64,000 nt of DNA from Herbaspirillum sp. (GTDB lineage: Bacteria; Pseudomonadota; Gammaproteobacteria; Burkholderiales; Burkholderiaceae_D), in the NCBI GenBank assembly GCA_028292625.1, contig JAQGLY010000056.1, forward strand, positions 1 to 64,000. Direction: 5' to 3'. Below the pieces are notes generated by a model, which worked only from the letters and a program-made list of their open reading frames with translations, did not search any database and was not told the origin of the DNA. Made by a program: the position numbers and the translations under genes. Below, one piece after another: positions 58,356 through 64,000 of the stretch (the first letter of the stretch is position 1; every line of letters starts with the position of its first letter).

Positions 58356-59635
58356 CGCGCGAGCCTTTCGTGTACCCATTGCGCATTGGCCAGCAGGCGG
58401 TGGTCGTCGCCCCAGCGGCCCACCAATTGCAGGCCGATCGGCAGACCGTGGCTGCCGCGCGCAAACGGCAGGTGCACGCAGGGCAGTCCCAGCAGCGTCC
58501 AGCCGCGGCAAAACAGCGGATCGCCGGTCGCTTCGACGCCGAGCGGGGCTTCGCCGGTGGCGCTCGGCGCCAGCAGGAAGTCGACGCGATCGAACAAGGC
58601 ATCGATGCGCCGCTTCGCCACTTCCGCGCGCGCCACGTTGGCCGCATGTTCCACCCCCGGGATCGCGACGCCTTCGTCGAAAAGGGCACGCAGGCGCGGG
58701 CTCAGGCGGTCGTGATGATGCAGCCGTTCGTAGCTCAACGCGCGCGACATCTCAAAGGCCATCACCGCTTTCTGCAACGCCACCAGATCGGCGTCATCGG
58801 GCAGTCCGATATCGGTCATGGCGGCGGCGTGCGGCGCCAGCGCGACCGTTGCCTCGGTCCATACGCGCTGCATATCCGCATCGGCCTGCGGCCAGTCCGC
58901 GGTACGGCACAGACCGATGTGCGGCGCGGCAGCGGCGAGGTCCCCGCGCAGCCTGGCGTCGCCGGTCAGCACCGAGCCGAGCAGCGCTACGTCACGCACG
59001 CTACGTCCGAAACCGCCGATGGTATCGAGTGTCTCCGACAGGCTTTTCACGCCGGCGCGCGGCACCCGGCCCCAACTCGGCTTGTAGCCGACCACGCCGC
59101 AATAGGCCGCCGGGCGGATCACGGAACCGGCCGTTTGCGTACCCAGCGCCAGCGGCAGCATGTGGTCGGCGACGGCAGCGGCCGAGCCGCTCGACGAGCC
59201 GCCGGGCGTGTGCGCAAGGTCGTGGGGATTGCGCGTAGGCCCCGGCTGGAAGTAGGCGAACTCGGTGGTGACGGTCTTGCCCAACACCAGCGCGCCGGCC
59301 TCCCGGCACAGCGCAACGGCGGCCGCATCGGCCAGCGGACGGCTGCCGGTGTAGATCGGCGAACCGTAAGCGGTGGGCAGGTCGGCGGTATCGAACAGAT
59401 CCTTCACGCCGAGCGGCAGTCCGTGCAGCGGCCCACGCAGCGGCCCATTGTCGAGCGCGTGCGCCTGCGCCAGCGCGGCGTCGGGGTCGATATGCGCGAA
59501 GGCCTGCACCTGGTCGTCGCGTGCGGCAACGCGGTCGAGACAGGCGCGCACCAGATCGGCGGCGCGCAGCTCACGCCGCGCCAGGAGTTCAGCGGCCTGC
59601 CAGGCGTCGAGTTGGTTGAGTTTCGATGGAGTCAT
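58352..59635 (-). CDS. Amidase-signature family hydrolase
   Basis: The 427-residue protein has the Ser-cisSer-Lys triad of amidase-signature enzymes: Lys in GVKDLFDTADLPTAYGS, cis-Ser in GGSSSGSAAAVAD and nucleophile Ser in GTQTAGSVIRPAAYCG. It lies 12 bp after the DUF1989 gene. In guanidine and urea carboxylase operons this slot is held by allophanate hydrolase, but those are usually longer (about 600 residues with a C-terminal domain). This one could be an allophanate-hydrolase core or an unrelated amidase. Confidence 0.9.
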   Translation of the reverse strand: MTPSKLNQLDAWQAAELLARRELRAADLVRACLDRVAARDDQVQAFAHIDPDAALAQAHALDNGPLRGPLHGLPLGVKDLFDTADLPTAYGSPIYTGSRPLADAAAVALCREAGALVLGKTVTTEFAYFQPGPTRNPHDLAHTPGGSSSGSAAAVADHMLPLALGTQTAGSVIRPAAYCGVVGYKPSWGRVPRAGVKSLSETLDTIGGFGRSVRDVALLGSVLTGDARLRGDLAAAAPHIGLCRTADWPQADADMQRVWTEATVALAPHAAAMTDIGLPDDADLVALQKAVMAFEMSRALSYERLHHHDRLSPRLRALFDEGVAIPGVEHAANVARAEVAKRRIDALFDRVDFLLAPSATGEAPLGVEATGDPLFCRGWTLLGLPCVHLPFARGSHGLPIGLQLVGRWGDDHRLLANAQWVHERLAR

Positions 59636-59647
59636 GGATGGTTATTC

Positions 59648-60289
59648 TTATGCGGGTTGAGGCGCTGCATCCCAGATCAGTACGCGTACCGGCGTGGGAT
59701 TGAAGTCGTTGGAAGGATTGTTGATCTGAGGGCAATTGGAAAAAACGCAGAGCAGGTCCATCTCCGCCACCATATCGATATAACTGCCAGGTGGCGAGAT
59801 GCCGTCGAGCACGGCGAAATTGCCGGCGTCGTCGATCGGCACGTTCATGAAGAAATTGACGTTGGGCACGATGTCGCGCTTGCCCATGCCGTAGCGGCCG
59901 ACTTCGAGCACGAAGTTCTCCCGGCACGCATGCTGGTAGCGGGCGCTTTCGCCGAACCGCACCGCGTTGCTCTCGCAGGAGCAGCAGCCGGCCAGGGTGT
60001 CGTGCCGGCCCGAACTGTCCTCGACGATGCGCGCCATCACCAGACCCTCGTTCGACATCAGCCGCGTGCCCAGTCCGATGTATGCGGAGCCTTGCTCGCG
60101 CACGGTGTCCTGCGCGCTGTAGCGCTGAGCGGTGTCGTCGGCCGCGTAGAACAGAGCGTCGACCGCCTGCTGGCCTTCCAGATCGATCAGGCGCATCGTC
60201 TGTCCGCGGCGCAGCACATGCGACCAGGGCGAGCGGGCGGGAATCACCACGTCGAGCAGCGCGGCGCCGACATCCCGTTTTGTATTCAT
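59648..60289 (-). CDS. Urea-carboxylase-associated protein 2 / carboxyguanidine deiminase-like subunit (DUF1989)
   Basis: The 213-residue protein matches the smaller DUF1989 partner (UAAP2). It has VLRRGQTMRLIDLEGQQAVDALFY, the family block VEDSSGRHDTLAGCCSCESN and NVNFFMNVPID. In guanidine-degrading bacteria such a pair forms carboxyguanidine deiminase, feeding allophanate hydrolase (family knowledge). Its start overlaps the stop of the larger partner by 4 bp, so the two are made in step, as expected for a complex. No carboxylase gene is in view, so its substrate here may differ. Confidence 0.88.
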   Translation of the reverse strand: MNTKRDVGAALLDVVIPARSPWSHVLRRGQTMRLIDLEGQQAVDALFYAADDTAQRYSAQDTVREQGSAYIGLGTRLMSNEGLVMARIVEDSSGRHDTLAGCCSCESNAVRFGESARYQHACRENFVLEVGRYGMGKRDIVPNVNFFMNVPIDDAGNFAVLDGISPPGSYIDMVAEMDLLCVFSNCPQINNPSNDFNPTPVRVLIWDAAPQPA

Positions 60290-61122
60290 GATTTGCTCCC
60301 GCGGCGCACATGCCGCTCAGTTAATTCGAACGCAAGCTCGGCCTCGCCGCAGGCATGGCGGCATGCGTCGTTGTCGCCGGGCGGCGGCGCCGCAAAGCGC
60401 AGCACATCGATAGCCTCCGGCAGCGCGCGCAGCTCGGGGTCGAGCGGATGGCCGGCATTGGAAAGCACCACCCAGAGATCCATTTCGGCGCGCAGGTCGA
60501 CAAAGTCGCCGGGCGCGCGTTGGCCGGAACGCCAGATGAAGCGGCCGTCTTCGGCGATGCCCACGGGAGCAAAAAAATTCACGCACAGCGGGACGTCGCG
60601 GCGCGAAAGGCCGAGTTTGGCCGCTGCGGCGAGGAAGTTATCGCGGGAATTGCGTGCAACGCCGGGGCCGAGTTTGGCGGCCATCGACGCTTGCGTGGTC
60701 GGACCGACCAGCGGGTCGTGCGCGCCCGAGGTGTCTTCGATCATCGACAACGCTACGCGCCCCATTTCGGTATAGAGAATACGGCCCTTGCGCAGTCCGG
60801 TGCACCATTGCACCTTCATCGTGTCGGCAGTGTTCAGGCGCTCCGATGGATCCGCCTCGCACCAGGCCACCATCGACACCGCCGATGTGCCTGCGGTGTT
60901 GACGATGCGTAGCGCTTCGCCGCGCGCCAGCCGCGTGGTCCAGTACCAGCCGCCGGGCAGATGTTCGCGGTGCAGCACGGCGTCGTCCGGCAGCGTATGT
61001 CCGCGATCGGTCAGCGGCGGCAGTGCGCGCGCGGACTCGCCTTGGCCCGCGGCACGCAGTGCCTCGTAGCGGGCGCGATGCGCTTGCCGTTCGCTCTCGG
61101 GCGATGTGGGGTCGATGCTCAT
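60286..61122 (-). CDS. Urea-carboxylase-associated protein 1 / carboxyguanidine deiminase-like subunit (DUF1989)
   Basis: The 278-residue protein matches the larger DUF1989 partner (UAAP1). Visible blocks are GGWYWTTRLARGEALRIVNTAG, TMKVQWCTGLRKGRILYTEMGRV, IEDTSGAHDPLVGPTT (paralogous to DSSGRHD in the partner) and CVNFFAPVGI. It overlaps the next gene by 4 bp and follows a solute-binding protein gene by 85 bp. The role inferred from family is hydrolytic deimination of a carboxylated amidine such as carboxyguanidine, but without an adjacent carboxylase this is tentative. Confidence 0.88.
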   Translation of the reverse strand: MSIDPTSPESERQAHRARYEALRAAGQGESARALPPLTDRGHTLPDDAVLHREHLPGGWYWTTRLARGEALRIVNTAGTSAVSMVAWCEADPSERLNTADTMKVQWCTGLRKGRILYTEMGRVALSMIEDTSGAHDPLVGPTTQASMAAKLGPGVARNSRDNFLAAAAKLGLSRRDVPLCVNFFAPVGIAEDGRFIWRSGQRAPGDFVDLRAEMDLWVVLSNAGHPLDPELRALPEAIDVLRFAAPPPGDNDACRHACGEAELAFELTERHVRRGSKS

Positions 61123-61207
61123 TTCAATAGGTCCTTGAAGGTCAGGGCTTGATGGGCCGGTTCTGGATTCGGGCGGCGCCGGACGGTGCCGGCGCCGCTC
61201 TCGGCGA

Positions 61208-62053
61208 TCAGAACTCGGGCTTGAATGTCACAGGCAAGTCGAACGCCTGGCCGAACCACTTCTTCTGCAGCGCGGGCACCGTGCCGTTGGCTTTCTGCTT
61301 GGCGACGAATTCGTTCATGTACGCGAGCAGGTCGGCATTGCCTTTCTTGACCGACCAGGCGGCGACGGACTTGGCGGCGACAGGTTGACCCAGCGCGAAA
61401 ACCGCCGGCTTCTCTTGCACCAGCGTGGTCAGATTGATGATGGTATTGACGACGTAGTCGGTGCGGCCGATCGCCAAGTCCTGGTAAGCCTCGGGATAGG
61501 AGGCGTACTGGACGATCTTGCCCATCTTGCCGCCCGCCTTCTCAATCGCTGCCTGCAGCTGGGTCAGGTGCGCCAGTTGGGCGCTGCCGGCCTGCACCCC
61601 CACCGTCTTGCCGCTCAAGTCCTTGATCGACTTGATCGAGTCGTCGCTCTTGCGCTTGACATAGTAGTCCGTGGCGTCGGCGATCGGACTGACGAAATCG
61701 AGCGACTGCATCCGCTCCAGCGTCATGACGGCGCCGGTAATGGCGATGTCGTATTTGCCCGTGACCACGCCTGCCAGGATTCCGGTAAAGGGCAGAATCT
61801 CATGCTGGACCTTGAACGGCGCGTACTTTTGCAGCGCATCGACCATCTCGTTATCGAAGCCGGTGGGTTTGCCGTCCTGCACGAACTCGAACGGACGGTA
61901 GTCGTCTTCGGTCGCGACGATAATGTAACCGCGCTTCTTGATCTCCTCCAGCGTGGCGCCATGTGCGCTGCCGACGGCAGCCCACAGGATAAATGGCAGC
62001 AGGGCTGCAAAGGCGCGGCGGCGGGAGGTTGTGGTCTTGGGAAATCCGGACAT
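61208..62053 (-). CDS. Family 3 extracellular solute-binding protein
   Basis: The 281-residue periplasmic protein has a signal peptide (RRRAFAALLPFILWAAVGSAHGA) and the polar-amino-acid binding domain: TLEEIKKRGYIIVATEDDYRPFEFVQDGKPTGFDNEM, AITGAVMTLERMQSLDFVSPIADA and DLSGKTVGVQAGSA. The Asp in the TGFDNE stretch is where the family binds the ligand amino group. It heads the DUF1989 operon, but no permease or ATPase genes are adjacent, so a transporter elsewhere must use it. The ligand may be an amidine or amino acid. Confidence 0.9.
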   Translation of the reverse strand: MSGFPKTTTSRRRAFAALLPFILWAAVGSAHGATLEEIKKRGYIIVATEDDYRPFEFVQDGKPTGFDNEMVDALQKYAPFKVQHEILPFTGILAGVVTGKYDIAITGAVMTLERMQSLDFVSPIADATDYYVKRKSDDSIKSIKDLSGKTVGVQAGSAQLAHLTQLQAAIEKAGGKMGKIVQYASYPEAYQDLAIGRTDYVVNTIINLTTLVQEKPAVFALGQPVAAKSVAAWSVKKGNADLLAYMNEFVAKQKANGTVPALQKKWFGQAFDLPVTFKPEF

Positions 62054-62317
62054 CGTAGTGCTCCTGTTTAAAGATTAGCGAATTGATGTAACGGCGGGCG
62101 ATGCGCGCCGTTTGACCGGCGCTCGGGGGACGTTCGGGCTGCTGCTGGCGCTAGGTCATTGCAGTGGCCTGAACCTGATGGAGTATTAGAGACGGAATTG
62201 ATAGCGTCCAATATATTTAATAGTGACGACTAATTCGCGGGGCGTATCGATGAGCCGGGCCGCGCCCGGCGCAGCGCAGCTACCCGGCCGACGCCGCTCG
62301 TCGGCCGGGCCATGTTT
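62054..62317 (-). promoter_or_regulatory. Leader region of the DUF1989 operon with hairpin
   Basis: The 264-bp gap has a stem-loop with arms AACGGCG (62090-62096) and CGCCGTT (62106-62112) about 37 bases before the start, and a GAGACG-N10-CGTCC inverted repeat around 62191-62215 in AT-rich DNA that could bind a regulator. I see no match to a known guanidine riboswitch. AGGAGC precedes the solute-binding protein gene. Confidence 0.35.
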
Positions 62318-63127
62318 TCAAGCGCTTTTGACCCCGGTGTAACGGGCAGCCGGTTTGGTGTGGGACAGATTCGGCCCGAGCGCGATGCGCGCGGCCTCGA
62401 ATTTTTCCCAGTCGGCAACATCCGGCAGTGAAGGAATCGTCACCAGTTCACCCTGATCGAAGCCGGCCAGCGCCGCATCGACCAGATCGTCGGCGGTCAT
62501 CACGATGGCGTTCGGCAAATTCGAGACGGGCAAGCCGGCGTGGTCCCAGAACGGCGTGCCGATGGCGCCCGGCAGTACCGCTTGCACCTGGATGCCTTTG
62601 TCCTTCAATTCGTGGTCCAGCGATTGCGTCAGCACCATCACATAGCTTTTGCTGGCCGAATACACGCCGTTCAGGACTTCCGGCGCCAGCGCCACCATCG
62701 AGGCGATATTGATGATGCCGCCCTTGCCGCGCGCCACCAGGCCGGGCGCCACGGCGCGGGTCAGGCGGGTCACCGCATGGACATTGATTGCGATCAGCGA
62801 GTCCAGTTCTTCCAGCGATGAATCGATCAGGCTTTTCGTCGCGCCGCGGCCGGCATTGTTGACCAGCATGGTGATGCTGCTGTCGTCGCGCAGACGCTGT
62901 TCGACCAGGCCAAGTTCGGCGCCGACGCCGAGATCGGCCTGAAGAATGCTGATCGTGCGGCCGGTCTTGACCACCAGTTCTGCGGCGATCGCGTCTAGCC
63001 GCGGACGGTCGCGCGCCACCAAAATCAGATCGTAGCCGCGGCGCGCCAGACGGTCGGCGTAAATGGCGCCTATGCCGGAAGATGCGCCAGTAATCAGGGC
63101 AGTGCCTTTGTTTTCCGAGGTAGTCAT
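62318..63127 (-). CDS. Short-chain dehydrogenase/reductase
   Basis: The 269-residue SDR has TGASSGIGAIYADRLARRG near residue 14, VARDRP suggesting NADPH, NNAGRGA near residue 91, and the active-site Ser in NIASMVAL with Tyr/Lys in YSASKSYV. I start at the ATG at 63127; the longer frame adds 26 unrelated residues. It diverges from the MarR gene, with a candidate MarR operator between them, so it may belong to the same regulon. Confidence 0.88.
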   Translation of the reverse strand: MTTSENKGTALITGASSGIGAIYADRLARRGYDLILVARDRPRLDAIAAELVVKTGRTISILQADLGVGAELGLVEQRLRDDSSITMLVNNAGRGATKSLIDSSLEELDSLIAINVHAVTRLTRAVAPGLVARGKGGIINIASMVALAPEVLNGVYSASKSYVMVLTQSLDHELKDKGIQVQAVLPGAIGTPFWDHAGLPVSNLPNAIVMTADDLVDAALAGFDQGELVTIPSLPDVADWEKFEAARIALGPNLSHTKPAARYTGVKSA

Positions 63128-63294
63128 TTTGAGTCCTTGAATTGGAAAATATTGCCAGATATTTGATCCCGCGCCAGTTGATAAATTCAGTCCAGGCAGT
63201 GACATGGGAAGCTCTTTCTTGCCTCACCCCGCGGACCCTGCTGCGATGCCGGTATAAAAAGCGTTTGATTCAGAAATGTATTGTTCATTAGTGT

Positions 63295-63314
63295 ATTATT
63301 CGCTGCTGAATAAT
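63295..63314. promoter_or_regulatory. Inverted repeat in the SDR/MarR divergent region, probable MarR operator
   Basis: ATTATTC-N6-GAATAAT has perfect 7-base arms and lies 25 bp before the MarR start codon. It is joined by a direct repeat TGTATT(G/A)TTC (at about 63278 and 63293). MarR regulators often bind such AT-rich palindromes between divergent promoters. Confidence 0.6.
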
Positions 63315-63339
63315 TTGCCGTGATTTCAAAGGAGGCCAA

Positions 63340-63831
63340 GTGGATATTTTTGAATCGACCGAAAAGCGGATGCAACAACTCAAGCGTCGAATTCCGGAAT
63401 TTCCGCTTGAACCGATGCGGCTCATGCGACTGACCCATCACATTCAGAAGACCATGCGCGATGTGAGTAATGCGGCGCTGAAAGATCACCATCTGCACGA
63501 CGGCAATTACATTGTGCTGTCCGTGTTGTACGGATCCGAGGATGAGACCTCGACGGCCTCGGCATTGGGGCTGGCATGCCATGAGAAGCCGGCAAATCTG
63601 ACACGGGTCTGCAATGAACTGGAGGCGCGCGGCTTGATTACCCGGGGAGCAAGACCGGGGGACAGAAGGTCGGTCATGATTTCGTTGACGGAAGAGGGGC
63701 GCGAGCTGATCGAAACGGCGCTGCCGCTGGTCTGGAACAGCACCATGTGCGCCTACGACGGGTTTAGCGCGGACGAACTGCAACAGTTGCAAGACATGCT
63801 GGTACGGCAACTACGCAATTTGAAAGGCTGA
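63340..63831 (+). CDS. MarR-family transcriptional regulator
   Basis: The 163-residue protein has a winged helix-turn-helix (GNYIVLSVLYGSED then ALGLACHEKPANLTRVCNELEARGLITRGARPGDRRSVMISLTEEG), with the DRR wing typical of MarR/EmrR proteins. It starts with GTG, preceded by a strong AAAGGAGG at 63330-63337. It is followed after 20 bp by a FUSC-family efflux gene, so it probably controls efflux of an aromatic acid or similar compound and may bind the inverted repeat just upstream. Confidence 0.92.
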   Translation: MDIFESTEKRMQQLKRRIPEFPLEPMRLMRLTHHIQKTMRDVSNAALKDHHLHDGNYIVLSVLYGSEDETSTASALGLACHEKPANLTRVCNELEARGLITRGARPGDRRSVMISLTEEGRELIETALPLVWNSTMCAYDGFSADELQQLQDMLVRQLRNLKG

Positions 63832-63851
63832 ATTTCCGCCTGGATTGCATC

Positions 63852-64000
63852 ATGAAACCCGCTCCCGATAAAAAGCTGAGACTGGCCCAAGGCGCCGGTC
63901 CGATTCCCGTGGTGACGTTGATCGTGGCCGCGCTCGCGGATTGGCGCAAGACGGAGGGCCCCAGATGGTTGTTCGTCGTCAAGGTATTGATCACGGCCTT
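63852..64000 (+). CDS. FUSC-family efflux protein, N-terminus only (cut by right edge)
   Basis: An ATG at 63852 opens a frame running to the window edge (49 codons). The residues ADWRKTEGPRW followed by LFVVKVLITA match the first segment of fusaric-acid-resistance/AaeB-type (FUSC) membrane proteins, which export aromatic acids. It begins 20 bp after the MarR gene and is likely its target. Membrane-fusion partners, if present, lie outside the window. Confidence 0.75.
   Translation, partial: MKPAPDKKLRLAQGAGPIPVVTLIVAALADWRKTEGPRWLFVVKVLITA

Noticed and set aside
62054..62317. Guanidine riboswitch before the DUF1989 operon
   Set aside because: I looked for ykkC-type conserved blocks and the ACGR loops of the guanidine-II class on the minus strand and saw none. 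Only a simple hairpin is present. A covariance-model search would decide.

Overview
The window looks like chromosomal DNA from a Burkholderiales betaproteobacterium, most likely of the Oxalobacteraceae (Herbaspirillum, Herminiimonas or Collimonas-like). The evidence is the GC-rich coding style, the order gyrA-serC-pheA-hisC-tyrA-aroA-cmk-rpsA-ihfB-lapA-lapB-ugd-rfaE1-comEA-cysM, the ompA-ubiG-gph block, and a CIRCE-controlled groESL. The genus is inference. I see no rRNA or tRNA genes, CRISPR arrays, insertion sequences or prophage genes.

Region 1 (1-9073) is an accessory catabolic locus. A GntR-type regulator, cut by the left edge, diverges from an aminotransferase (serine/alanine-glyoxylate type), a hydratase of the 2-keto-4-pentenoate hydratase family and a 1002-residue FAD/Fe-S dehydrogenase. 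A second unit follows: crotonase, class III CoA-transferase and an anion/cation-symporter-type MFS permease. A 16-bp palindrome (ATTTTGNATTCAAAAT) lies over the regulator's start codon, again before the aminotransferase, and in weaker form before the crotonase. This ties the two units into one regulon. I do not recognise the pathway, and it is my best candidate for an undescribed system.

Region 2 (9125-33222) is mostly housekeeping. It holds a large DUF748/AsmA-like envelope protein, gph-ubiG, ompA, and then the gyrA-to-rpsA supraoperon for aromatic amino acids, serine, CMP kinase and ribosomal protein S1. After these come IHF-beta, the LapAB envelope pair, UDP-glucose dehydrogenase, heptose-7-phosphate kinase, a ComEA-like protein, cysteine synthase B and a small HTH protein. 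Several intrinsic terminators divide these units.

Region 3 (33223-47851) mixes conserved and accessory genes: DUF1415, YaeQ, an SDR with a strong promoter flanked by two operator-like repeats, a TetR regulator that is probably leaderless, a lytic transglycosylase, a histone-deacetylase-family amidohydrolase, a DHA2 exporter and the YlqF GTPase. It also has a polyol-dehydrogenase homologue in which three of the four expected active-site residues are replaced. The methionine importer metNIQ and groESL, with overlapping sigma-32/sigma-70 promoters and a perfect CIRCE operator, complete it.

Region 4 (48282-64000) is accessory: two alpha/beta hydrolases, a TMEM175-type channel, and a YqhD aldehyde-reductase unit whose TetR regulator shares an identical 15-bp operator with it. 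A UvrA-like protein follows. Next is a five-gene operon with a family-3 solute-binding protein, the DUF1989 pair (urea-carboxylase-associated proteins, known elsewhere as carboxyguanidine deiminase subunits), an amidase and a D-2-hydroxyacid dehydrogenase, but no carboxylase in view. The window ends with an SDR diverging from a MarR-FUSC efflux pair that runs off the right edge.
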